The notes under the pieces: generated by a model
Database searches by the model: none
What the model was told of the DNA's origin: nothing
What the model saw: the letters and a program-made list of their open reading frames with translations, nothing else
NCBI GenBank assembly: GCA_937905835.1
Contig: CALCXK010000003.1
Coordinates: 1 to 12,993 of the forward strand
Length of the DNA: 12,993 bases
Direction of reading: 5' to 3'
DNA from: an uncultured Ilumatobacter sp.
GTDB taxonomy: Bacteria > Actinomycetota > Acidimicrobiia > Acidimicrobiales > Ilumatobacteraceae
Shown here: piece after piece, positions 1 through 6,096 of the stretch
Numbering within the stretch: position 1 is the first letter of the stretch
Layout: each line of letters begins with the position of its first letter
Translations under genes and position numbers: made by a program

Positions 1-88
1 TTCTTCGCCGGAGCCTTCTTGGCTACCGCCTTCTTCTTCGCCGGAGCCTTCTTGGCTACCGCCTTCTTCTTCGCCGGAGCCTTCTTGG
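1..88. repeat. Perfect 33-bp tandem repeat, about 2.7 copies, continuing off the window
   Basis: The 33-bp unit at 1-33 recurs without mismatch at 34-66, and its first 22 bases recur at 67-88. It is in frame with the minus-strand ORF and encodes 11 residues (KKAPAKKKAVA) per unit. Identity at every synonymous position suggests recent unit duplication. The array continues beyond position 1. Confidence 0.85.
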
Positions 89-95
89 GTGCCAT
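1..95 (-). CDS. Lysine/alanine/proline-rich histone H1-like tail protein (partial, runs off left edge)
   Basis: This ORF begins with ATG at 95-93, four bases after the HU stop codon and in a different reading frame. It stays open to the window edge, giving about 31 codons. The visible product starts MAPKKAPAKKK and then repeats an 11-residue unit, KKAPAKKKAVA, so it is almost pure Lys, Ala and Pro. Such tails are known from mycobacterial HupB, where they are fused to the HU domain, and from H1-like nucleoid proteins; they bind DNA non-specifically through charge. Here the tail has its own start codon. No clear Shine-Dalgarno precedes it, so translation is probably coupled to termination of the HU gene. 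It could instead be the C-terminal part of one HupB-like protein split by a frameshift, real or from sequencing. The C-terminus is outside the window. Confidence 0.6.
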   Translation of the reverse strand, partial: MAPKKAPAKKKAVAKKAPAKKKAVAKKAPAK

Positions 96-99
96 CAGG

Positions 100-387
100 T
101 CACTTCGACTTGCCGTTGAGGGCCTGCTTCAGCGTCGAGCTGGCGCTGAACTTCATGGCCGTCGATGCTTTGATCTGCACGGGCGCACCCGTCTGCGGGT
201 TGCGACCCTCACGAGCAGCGCGCTGTGTCGTGCTGAAGTTGCCGAAGCCCGGCCATGTGACCTTGACGCCGCTCTGCGTTGCCGACACGACGTGATCGAA
301 GAACGCGCCGAGCGTGCGCTCGGCATCGGCCTTCGAGACGCCCGCTGCCTGGGCGACTGCGTCGATCATTTCTGCCTTAGTTGCCAT
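100..387 (-). CDS. hup: HU-family nucleoid-associated DNA-binding protein
   Basis: This 95-residue protein has the usual length and plan of an HU subunit. Residues 1-45 form the helical dimerisation part (MATKAEMIDAVAQAAGVSKA). GFGNF at 47-51 leads into the beta arm, and GRNPQTG at 61-67 carries the proline (P64) that intercalates into DNA in this family. It ends with KQALNGKSK. HU dimers bend and compact DNA and assist replication, recombination and repair. The start is fixed by an AAAGAGGA Shine-Dalgarno on the minus strand (complement of 393-400), about 5 nt before ATG. The protein lacks the basic C-terminal extension of mycobacterial HupB; such a sequence follows as a separate ORF after 4 nt. 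Assignment to HU is secure; the symbol is generic. Confidence 0.95.
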   Translation of the reverse strand: MATKAEMIDAVAQAAGVSKADAERTLGAFFDHVVSATQSGVKVTWPGFGNFSTTQRAAREGRNPQTGAPVQIKASTAMKFSASSTLKQALNGKSK

Positions 388-410
388 GGTGTTCCTCTTT
401 CGAATAGTTG

Positions 411-442
411 AATTGATGTGTTCACCCGACGTTGAACGTCAA
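411..442 (-). promoter_or_regulatory. Candidate promoter of the HU gene
   Basis: On the minus strand TTGACG (complement of 437-442) matches a -35 box in five of six positions. The sequence 16-20 bases downstream has only weak -10 candidates (ACATCA, TCAATT), so the -35 is much better supported than the -10. It lies about 50-55 bases before the HU start codon and leaves a short leader with a good Shine-Dalgarno. Confidence 0.3.
428..440. repeat. 13-bp palindrome GACGTT-G-AACGTC overlapping the putative HU -35 box
   Basis: Perfect 6-bp arms (428-433 and 435-440) flank a single G. The right arm overlaps the candidate -35 box (437-442, minus strand). The form suits a dimeric repressor operator, but no regulator is identified. 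Confidence 0.4.
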
Positions 443-491
443 GCCCGGTTCCGCGCTTTCTCTGCGGAACTACAACCATGTCACTTGGCTT

Positions 492-531
492 CTTGCATTT
501 CGGCAAGCATCAAACACATTGCAAATGCAAT
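492..531. repeat. Nested AT-rich inverted repeats in the HU-phoH intergenic region
   Basis: TTGCATTT at 493-500 is the exact reverse complement of AAATGCAA at 523-530. Within the same stretch lie two smaller palindromes: CTTGC/GCAAG (492-496 with 503-507) and ATTGCA-AA-TGCAAT (518-531). The region is clearly more AT-rich than its surroundings. It could hold regulator sites for the divergent HU and phoH genes. The rest of the 322-bp gap (388-709) contains no convincing gene. Confidence 0.45.
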
Positions 532-698
532 GACCTAATTCGTGAGGCCCTTGCGCCGTCAGTATCTCCGACATTTCGAGCCAAAAAACACCTGCTCAAA
601 GGGTCCGCCGACATCCACCACTCCAACGGAGCGTCGGGCTACACATACGGCGTTGAGTATGAGCAAACGATCGCATCCAGACGTCCCAGGTATCCACT

Positions 699-704
699 GA
701 GGAG
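699..704 (+). promoter_or_regulatory. Shine-Dalgarno GAGGAG deciding the PhoH start
   Basis: GAGGAG lies 5 nt before ATG at 710. It overlaps the in-frame GTG at 704, so that earlier codon cannot use it. ATG 710 is therefore preferred. Confidence 0.7.
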
Positions 705-709
705 TGACG

Positions 710-2110
710 ATGACCGACCTACTTCCTTCCGCTGGTGCTACCACACTGGTACCTCAACCCTTCGGAACGGAGGTGGTGGCCGGCATTTCGTCGACGAAAG
801 CCCGGCTCGTGATCGACACGTCCGTACTGATTGCTGACCCGACGTGCATCCTCGAGTTCACCGACGTCGACGTCATCATCCCGCTCACCGTCGTCGAAGA
901 ACTCGACGGCCTGAAGAGCCGCAGCGACGACGTCGGTCGCGCTGCACGCACCGCGCTCCGCACAATCGAAGAACTCCGCGTTGCGCATGGCGGATCGCTT
1001 GCCCAACCGGTCCCGACGGGAGCACCCGGGGCGACTCTGCAAATCGAGATCAACAACATCCGCAAGCACCTGTTGATCGAGCACGGCCTCGATCCGAATA
1101 TCCCTGACAACCGGATCATCGGCGCTGCGATCGGCCAGTCCGACTTCGGTCCGACCACGATGGTCAGCAACGACGCCGCACTCCGCATTAAGGCAGCCCA
1201 CCTCGGCGTCTCGGCAGCCGAACATACTCTCGCTCGGCGGAATCGCGACCGGCCTGCAATCGGCTGGTCCACCATCGATGCGAGCCCTGAGGCGATCAAC
1301 ACCCTCTATGCCACAGGAGGCATCGCTCTCGATGCCGTGTCCCCCGGTGTGGAGATTGCCGAGAACGAGTTCGCGGTACTGCAAGCAGGGTCCCAGTCAG
1401 CCCTTGTCCGAGTAGTCGGCGACGAGATGGTCCTCCTTCCTCGTTCGGCACCCGAGCCGTGGGGGCTGCGGCCACGCAACAAGGAGCAGCGGTTCGCTCT
1501 CGAGCTACTCCTCGACCCGGAGATCAAAGTCATTGCGCTCGACGGCCGGGCAGGAACCGGTAAGACGCTGCTCGCAATAGCTGCGGGCCTCGAACAGGTG
1601 GTCGAGCAGCGCCGCTACGAGCGGCTCGCCGTCTACCGGCCCCTCGTTCCCGTCGGGCGGGCCGATGTCGGCTTCCTCCCCGGCGGCCTCAACGAGAAAC
1701 TCGATCCTTGGATGGCCGCGATCCACGATGCCGTCGTCGCCCTCACCGACATGGGTAGCAGCCACGACGCTGGCAACCTCGTCGACGAGCTCACCCAACG
1801 CGGACAACTGTCGCTTGACTCGGTGACCTTCCTGCGGGGCCGCTCGCTCCAGCGACAAATCGTGCTGATCGACGAAGCGCAGAACCTCGAACCCACCACG
1901 CTCCGTACGATCCTCACCCGAGTCGGCGAAGGCACCAAGGTGATCTTCACCGGTGACACCAGTCAGATCGACGCTCCCTATCTCGGCGAGTCCAACAATG
2001 CGCTCAGCGTGTTGGCATCGGCATTCAGCGGACAGCGCTGCTTCGGACACATCACGCTGACCGCATGCGAACGAAGCGACGTGGCCAGTCTCGCCGCGGA
2101 ACTGCTCTGA
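710..2110 (+). CDS. phoH2: PIN domain-PhoH ATPase fusion protein (YlaK-like)
   Basis: The 466-residue protein joins two domains. Residues 32-170 are a PIN nuclease domain with acidic metal-site residues D36 (RLVIDTSVL), E63/E64 (VVEELDGLK), D133 and D155 (SNDAAL). Residues 250-466 are a PhoH ATPase: Walker A GRAGTGKT at 279-286, the family motif YRPLVPVG followed by GFLPGGLNEKLDP at 309-333, RGR at 376-378, Walker B VLIDEAQN at 385-392 and FTGDTSQID at 413-421. PIN-PhoH proteins (PhoH2) have been described as RNA-unwinding ribonucleases in mycobacteria; PhoH itself was first noted as phosphate-starvation inducible. All key residues are present, so it should be active. ATG at 710 is chosen for its GAGGAG at 699-704; a GTG at 704 would add two residues. 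No toxin-antitoxin partner ORF is visible upstream. Confidence 0.92.
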   Translation: MTDLLPSAGATTLVPQPFGTEVVAGISSTKARLVIDTSVLIADPTCILEFTDVDVIIPLTVVEELDGLKSRSDDVGRAARTALRTIEELRVAHGGSLAQPVPTGAPGATLQIEINNIRKHLLIEHGLDPNIPDNRIIGAAIGQSDFGPTTMVSNDAALRIKAAHLGVSAAEHTLARRNRDRPAIGWSTIDASPEAINTLYATGGIALDAVSPGVEIAENEFAVLQAGSQSALVRVVGDEMVLLPRSAPEPWGLRPRNKEQRFALELLLDPEIKVIALDGRAGTGKTLLAIAAGLEQVVEQRRYERLAVYRPLVPVGRADVGFLPGGLNEKLDPWMAAIHDAVVALTDMGSSHDAGNLVDELTQRGQLSLDSVTFLRGRSLQRQIVLIDEAQNLEPTTLRTILTRVGEGTKVIFTGDTSQIDAPYLGESNNALSVLASAFSGQRCFGHITLTACERSDVASLAAELL

Positions 2111-2113
2111 CGA

Positions 2114-2133
2114 CGACCGGACTCACCCGGTCG
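2114..2133 (+). terminator. Possible terminator hairpin after the PIN-PhoH gene
   Basis: CGACCGG (2114-2120) pairs perfectly with CCGGTCG (2127-2133) around a 6-nt loop, starting 3 nt after the phoH stop codon. No T-tract follows, so intrinsic termination would be weak or atypical. Confidence 0.4.
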
Positions 2134-2164
2134 GCCCGTTCACGTTACTCAGAGGGGCATGCCA

Positions 2165-2190
2165 GCTGCAGGCCGCCGGCGCACTGCAGC
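2165..2190. repeat. Inverted repeat GCTGCAG...CTGCAGC before the exonuclease
   Basis: Perfect 7-bp arms (2165-2171 and 2184-2190) flank a GC-rich 12-nt loop. It sits just upstream of the candidate exonuclease promoter. It may be a second terminator stem or a regulator site. Confidence 0.35.
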
Positions 2191-2197
2191 GCCGCCG

Positions 2198-2220
2198 TTG
2201 TGACAGTCGATGCCTAAGGT
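2198..2220 (+). promoter_or_regulatory. Candidate leaderless promoter of the exonuclease, with a partial PafBC-type motif
   Basis: TAAGGT (2215-2220) matches TANNNT and ends 7 nt before the GTG at 2228, the spacing expected if transcription begins at the start codon. Exactly 8 nt upstream of it lies TTGTGACAG (2198-2206), which matches 6 of 9 positions of the mycobacterial RecA-independent damage motif TTGTCRGTG-N8-TANNNT, including the TTGT core. The -10 is fairly well supported; the PafBC reading is tentative. Confidence 0.45.
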
Positions 2221-2227
2221 GGCATCT

Positions 2228-2800
2228 GTGCCGCTCCCCCGATTCGCTGTCGTCGACGTCGAGACCTCAGGACTCTCAGACCGACGCCACCGCATCCTGC
2301 AGCTCGGTGCTGTCCTCATCGAGGCGGACGGAACGGTCGTCGATCAGTGGTCCAGTCTCGTCCGGTTGCAGTGGCCCCTCCAGCGTGTCGGACCGACACG
2401 CATCCACGGCATCACCCGTCCGATGCTCCGGGGTGCCCCCCGGCTCGATACAGCGCTCGACCAACTGGCGCCCTTGCTCAACGGTGCGATCTTCACGGCG
2501 CACAATGCCGAGTTCGACGCAGGGTTTATCTTGCGGGCAGCGCACCGCCGTACCGGCTTCGAACTCGGCCCCCAGCTCTGCACGTTGCGCATGTCGCGGC
2601 GGTTGGACCCCGAGCGTCACATGTCGCACCGCCTCATCGATGTTGCCGAGCGGTACGGCGTCGACCTCTCCGCACCTCACAACGCATTGGCTGACGCAGG
2701 GGCCACCGCCGCCATCCTCCCCCATCTGCTCGCCGCTCACCACGTCGTCGAGCCCGAACAGCTCACCCCGTTCTTCGTGCGCCAGAAGCCCCCTCAGTAG
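2228..2800 (+). CDS. DEDDh-type 3'-5' exonuclease (DnaQ/epsilon-like)
   Basis: This 190-residue protein has the three exonuclease motifs of the DnaQ superfamily: Exo I VVDVETSG with D10 and E12, Exo II HNAEFD with D97, and Exo III HNALADA with H151 and D156. The five catalytic residues are complete, and a histidine in Exo III places it in the DEDDh group. It is a single-domain nuclease of the size of proofreading subunits or RNase T-like enzymes; whether it trims DNA or RNA cannot be read from sequence. GTG 2228 is chosen because TAAGGT lies 7 nt upstream and doubles as an AAGGTGG ribosome site. ATG 2210 would add six residues but has no ribosome site. It follows PIN-PhoH by 117 bp, and its last 7 bases overlap the end of convergent pafC. 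Confidence 0.9.
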   Translation: MPLPRFAVVDVETSGLSDRRHRILQLGAVLIEADGTVVDQWSSLVRLQWPLQRVGPTRIHGITRPMLRGAPRLDTALDQLAPLLNGAIFTAHNAEFDAGFILRAAHRRTGFELGPQLCTLRMSRRLDPERHMSHRLIDVAERYGVDLSAPHNALADAGATAAILPHLLAAHHVVEPEQLTPFFVRQKPPQ

Positions 2801-3753
2801 CAGGCAAGCATCCGGGCGGCCAGATCTCCGGCCTGCTGCGCTGCACCCTTCGGCGAACGCACCACCACGTCCGGGCCAAGCCGAATTAACAGTCGCGCCA
2901 ACCACCGTTCGCTAGCAACGGGGACACCGACCTCAATCCAGCCCTCAGGCCGGTTCAGTTGCGTGACCTCGCCGACCGGATACCGGTCAAGAATCCACTG
3001 TGCCGCCGGCGCCAACCGAAGCGTGGCGTGCGGCAACTCAGCGTCAGCAAAGAAGCCGGGTGGCCCGGTCACAGGATCATCCGTGGGAACAACTCGCCCA
3101 GTTGGGGCAACACTGTCGATCCGATCGATCCTGAAGGTCCGTCGCTCATTCGACTTCGCGTCGTCAGCAACGACGTACCAGTTCCCCGCATCGACGAACA
3201 CGTGGCGCGGCACAATGACCCGCTCGGATCGCTCGTCGCGAGCTGGCGAGTAATACAGCATCGTCAACTCGGCTGCAGCCGCAACTGCGTCGACGACTGC
3301 ATCGGTTGCCTCCGGCTGTGACATGTCGATCGCCACGCCCGTGGTGTCGTCGGAAGCAGCCGTATCGACGCCTACATCCGTCAACGCTCTGGCCAACTTG
3401 TCGAGCGCTCGACCCAACGGCCCATCGCGATCGGCACCTGGCAACTCCATGGCAGCACGGGCCGACGCGAGGAGTGAGAAACCCTCGGGCGCCGTCAGGC
3501 GCAGAGCCCGAGTGAACAGTCGAGGGACACCGACGAAGACCAGTCCGTCATCGACGAAGACATCGATCATCTCATCGACGAACGGCGGGAGGCCACACAT
3601 CGCCACCAACTCCAAGTCCTGTTGCACCTGATCGGCCGTCAGTTCAAAACGCGCGGCGACCTCAACGAGTGGGACCTCGCCCTTTTCCATGAGCCATGGG
3701 AGCATCACCAGAAGGCGGCTCAGCCGGTCTTCTGCGTTGCGGGGCCCCTTCAT
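2794..3753 (-). CDS. pafC: WYL-domain transcriptional regulator, PafC-like
   Basis: This 319-residue protein has an N-terminal helix-turn-helix-like region (about 10-55, LVEVAARFELTADQVQQDL), a middle linker and a WYL domain at about 160-220. The WYL signature reads WYV at 192-194, followed by RRTFRIDRID at 204-213. A further C-terminal region follows. In mycobacteria PafB and PafC act together as the activator of the LexA/RecA-independent DNA-damage response. The start codon overlaps the upstream pafB stop in ATGA (3750-3753), so the two are translationally coupled, as expected for partners made in equal amounts. Its stop codon lies inside the end of the convergent exonuclease. PafC rather than PafB is assigned by order (second of the pair), length and its slightly reduced HTH; the WYL family is certain, the name likely. 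Confidence 0.85.
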   Translation of the reverse strand: MKGPRNAEDRLSRLLVMLPWLMEKGEVPLVEVAARFELTADQVQQDLELVAMCGLPPFVDEMIDVFVDDGLVFVGVPRLFTRALRLTAPEGFSLLASARAAMELPGADRDGPLGRALDKLARALTDVGVDTAASDDTTGVAIDMSQPEATDAVVDAVAAAAELTMLYYSPARDERSERVIVPRHVFVDAGNWYVVADDAKSNERRTFRIDRIDSVAPTGRVVPTDDPVTGPPGFFADAELPHATLRLAPAAQWILDRYPVGEVTQLNRPEGWIEVGVPVASERWLARLLIRLGPDVVVRSPKGAAQQAGDLAARMLACY

Positions 3754-4700
3754 AATGCAGCCTCGACGACGCCGGTGAGCCAGTCGATGATCTGATCACG
3801 AATCTCGGGTGGGGACACGACGGCTGCATGATCGAGCAAGCCGATCAACCAGGACCGGAAGGCATCGGGATTGGATGCAGGAACTTCCACGTGGATCGAG
3901 CCGTCAGCATGGCGTTCCAGCACCCTCGCTGAACCGACCTCACGCTCGATGGCATCGGCACGGGTCGCATCGATCCGCACGACGGCGAGTACGCCATCCG
4001 TCGGCGCGTGACCGATCTGCTTCGGGTCGGCCGGGAATGCATCCCGCGGATCGAACGAACCGGGCCGAGTGAAAGTGCCCGTTGGCCCGACCTCGATCGC
4101 ATCAACACCGCCATCGAACCGGTCAACGCGAAACGTCCGCTTTTCATCGCGGTCGTGGTCATAGCCGACGACGTACCAGAAGCCGCCGCGCAGCAAGAGT
4201 CCCCAGGGGTCGAGGTGTCGACGGTCGCCTCGATACACGAAAACGAGTGTCGACCTGTTGGCGACGGCCAATCTGATCACCGGGAGCTCAGGCCGTTCGG
4301 GCATCACTGCCGATACCGCTGCGTCGTTGCCTGCCAATGCGCCACCGAGCTTCCACAGAGCGTCTCGTCCGGCTGAGGTGCCTGTATGGACTGCAGCAAC
4401 AGCGACTTGGAGTGCGCGTGTCTCGTCGGCGTCGAGGTTGAGGTCGACGAGCTCATACGCACCGCGGTCGATGCGATACGTCGCATGGTCATCGAAGCGC
4501 TCTGACTCGATGGGCACACCGATGGCACGTAGCGCTGCCTTGTCACGCTCGAAGGCGGCCCGTCGCGGTCGCTCCGCATCCGGATACTGGCCAGCGAGCG
4601 CTCCAGTGATCTGAACGAGCGTCAGTGGTCGTTCCGATTCGAGTAACAGCGCCAGCAGATTGGTGAGTCGTTCGACCCGGTCGACGCGGTGCGCGGTCAT
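3750..4700 (-). CDS. pafB: WYL-domain transcriptional regulator, PafB-like
   Basis: This 316-residue protein starts with a winged-helix region (about 5-80; RVERLTNLLALLLESERPLT, then ERDKAALRAIGVPIES, the usual recognition segment of WYL regulators). Its WYL domain spans about 145-200, with DPWGLLLRGGFWYVVGYD at 164-181 and RTFRVDR at 188-194. PafB/PafC bind RNA polymerase-associated promoters of DNA-repair genes in mycobacteria, and the WYL domain probably senses single-stranded DNA or another nucleic-acid ligand. The gene lies 9 bp after the cobalamin-binding gene and overlaps pafC by 4 bp. No TANNNT box or strong ribosome site is seen directly before it, so it is probably read from the upstream promoter. 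pafA, pup and the proteasome genes are absent from this window. Confidence 0.85.
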   Translation of the reverse strand: MTAHRVDRVERLTNLLALLLESERPLTLVQITGALAGQYPDAERPRRAAFERDKAALRAIGVPIESERFDDHATYRIDRGAYELVDLNLDADETRALQVAVAAVHTGTSAGRDALWKLGGALAGNDAAVSAVMPERPELPVIRLAVANRSTLVFVYRGDRRHLDPWGLLLRGGFWYVVGYDHDRDEKRTFRVDRFDGGVDAIEVGPTGTFTRPGSFDPRDAFPADPKQIGHAPTDGVLAVVRIDATRADAIEREVGSARVLERHADGSIHVEVPASNPDAFRSWLIGLLDHAAVVSPPEIRDQIIDWLTGVVEAAL

Positions 4701-4709
4701 CGACGACCG

Positions 4710-5099
4710 TCAGTCTTCGATGGCCGAACGAATTGCCTCGACGACTTGCGCGGCGCTTGCGCCGGGCGTGAGGATTTTCGCAATGCCGGACGCTACGAGT
4801 TCGTCGACGTCGTGGTCGGGAACAATGCCACCAACGACAACAGGAATGTCAACGCCGCGCTCGCGAAGCTTTTGGACGACCAACGGGGCCAGCGTCATGT
4901 GCGCACCAGACAGCATCGACAGGCCAATCGCATCGACGTCTTCATCGACCGCGGCTGCAGCAACGGTTTCAGGCGTCTGGAATAGGCCGGTGTAGATGAC
5001 TTCGTAACCTGCGTCACGCAGGATGCGAGCCACAACCTTCACACCACGATCGTGACCGTCCAAGCCGACCTTCGCAACAAGAACTCGTTCGCCTGCCAT
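4710..5099 (-). CDS. Stand-alone cobalamin (B12)-binding protein, acyl-CoA mutase small-subunit type
   Basis: The 129-residue product is a complete B12-binding Rossmann domain. It shows the base-off/His-on motif DxHxxG (DGHDRG, D14/H16/G19), the SxL motif (SML, 61-63) and the GG motif (VVGGIVP, 88-94), which bind the nucleotide tail of adenosylcobalamin. It matches the C-terminal domain of methylmalonyl-CoA mutase and small subunits such as IcmB of isobutyryl-CoA mutase. These need a separate catalytic large subunit, which is not in the window. The frame is open upstream to 5258, but that extension lies inside hbd; ATG 5099, 4 nt after the hbd stop, gives a start exactly at the domain. Its place after a 3-hydroxyacyl-CoA dehydrogenase supports acyl-CoA metabolism. 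Methylmalonyl versus isobutyryl or ethylmalonyl specificity cannot be decided. Confidence 0.88.
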   Translation of the reverse strand: MAGERVLVAKVGLDGHDRGVKVVARILRDAGYEVIYTGLFQTPETVAAAAVDEDVDAIGLSMLSGAHMTLAPLVVQKLRERGVDIPVVVGGIVPDHDVDELVASGIAKILTPGASAAQVVEAIRSAIED

Positions 5100-5103
5100 C
5101 AGT

Positions 5104-5982
5104 TCACTTCGCTCCGTAATCGTAGAATCCGCGACCAGACTTCCGGCCGAGTAGACCAGCCTCAACCATACGTGAGAGCATCGGCGGCGCTGCGTACAGC
5201 GGCTCTTTGAACTCGTCGTACAGGCTGACTGCGACGGCCAGCGTCGTGTCGAGACCAATCAGGTCGGCCAGGCTGAGCGGGCCCATCGGGTGGTTACAAC
5301 CTTCGACCATGCCATGGTCGATATCTTCGGCGGTGGCGAAGCCTGACTCCATCATGCGGATGGCCGACAAGATGTACGGGATCAACAGTGCATTGACAAC
5401 GAAGCCCGCACGGTCCTTGCTCCGGATCACGATTTTACCGAGCGTGTGTTCGGCAAAATGATTCGCCGCATCGACGGTCGCCTTGTCGGTCATCAGGCTG
5501 ACGACGAGCTCGACCAGTTTGAGGACGGGCACCGGGTTGAAGAAGTGAATGCCGATCACGTTCTCTGGGCGCTGTGTGGCGATACCGAGCTTCATAATCG
5601 GGATCGAGCTGGTGTTGCTCGCGAGAATCGCATCGTCTGCTTCGACGACTTGGTCGAGCGTCCGGAACACCCTGGTCTTCAGCGCTTCGTCTTCGATCAC
5701 GGCCTCGATGACCATCCGCCGATCGGCCATGTCGGCGAGGTCGGTCGTGAAGGTGAGGCGACCGAGGGCGGCGTCTCGCTCGGCTTCGGTCATGCGATTC
5801 CGGGCAACGGCCTTGTCGAACGAACCGATGATGCGGTTGCGTCCTCGTTCGGCGCCGGCGGCATCGATCTCATGGACGACGGTGTCGAGGCCCGCGCGCA
5901 CACAGACCTCGGCGATACCGGCACCCATCTGGCCGCAGCCCACGACGCCCACGCGTTGAATGTTCGGTCGAGTCTCAATCAT
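5104..5982 (-). CDS. hbd: 3-hydroxybutyryl-CoA dehydrogenase (NAD(P)-dependent 3-hydroxyacyl-CoA dehydrogenase)
   Basis: The 292-residue protein has the size of single-function 3-hydroxybutyryl-CoA dehydrogenases. An N-terminal dinucleotide-binding fold shows VGVVGCGQMGAGIA at 11-24. The active site includes SNTSS at 122-126, HFFNP with catalytic H146, and E158 in KLVELV, the usual His-Glu pair. The family signature DRAGFVVNALLIPYILSA spans 190-207, and the dimerising C-terminal domain ends in GRKSGRGFYDYG. It interconverts 3-hydroxyacyl-CoA and acetoacyl-CoA in fatty-acid oxidation, butanoate or polyhydroxybutyrate metabolism. It is the first gene of a minus-strand run with the B12-binding protein, pafB and pafC. 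A TANNNT box (TACGGT) lies 7 nt before ATG and no Shine-Dalgarno is present, so the transcript is probably leaderless. Confidence 0.93.
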   Translation of the reverse strand: MIETRPNIQRVGVVGCGQMGAGIAEVCVRAGLDTVVHEIDAAGAERGRNRIIGSFDKAVARNRMTEAERDAALGRLTFTTDLADMADRRMVIEAVIEDEALKTRVFRTLDQVVEADDAILASNTSSIPIMKLGIATQRPENVIGIHFFNPVPVLKLVELVVSLMTDKATVDAANHFAEHTLGKIVIRSKDRAGFVVNALLIPYILSAIRMMESGFATAEDIDHGMVEGCNHPMGPLSLADLIGLDTTLAVAVSLYDEFKEPLYAAPPMLSRMVEAGLLGRKSGRGFYDYGAK

Positions 5983-5989
5983 TGCTCAC

Positions 5990-5995
5990 ACCGTA
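5990..5995 (-). promoter_or_regulatory. -10 box TACGGT of a probable leaderless promoter (hbd operon)
   Basis: The complement of 5990-5995 reads TACGGT and is followed by 7 nt and the hbd ATG. No purine-rich ribosome site is present. A good -35 is not visible. The same promoter may serve the three genes downstream. Confidence 0.55.
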
Positions 5996-6096
5996 GCGAC
6001 AGCAGGAACCAGCCCACGGCCTGGACCCTGACATCGGAGAGCCCGACCAACGGTTCGCTCTACGTCATTTCCATTTGAGTCAGGATCTCGACCGAC

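Noticed and set aside
1..88. Regularly repeated 33-bp units that might be a CRISPR array
   Set aside because: The copies abut with no spacers and encode a lysine-rich tail in frame.
478..837. Open frame of 119 codons in the hup-phoH gap
   Set aside because: No ribosome site, no recognisable protein features, and it runs out of frame into the PIN-PhoH gene.
719..1384. Long minus-strand open frame opposite the PIN-PhoH gene
   Set aside because: Antisense shadow of a GC-rich gene; the translation has no domain, while the plus strand has all PIN and PhoH motifs.
2794..4700. A Pup-proteasome locus around pafBC
   Set aside because: No pafA, pup, prcA/prcB or dop gene is present in the window.
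5100..5258. N-terminal extension of the cobalamin-binding protein
   Set aside because: It lies wholly within hbd in another frame and adds low-complexity Ser/Arg residues; the domain starts at ATG 5099.
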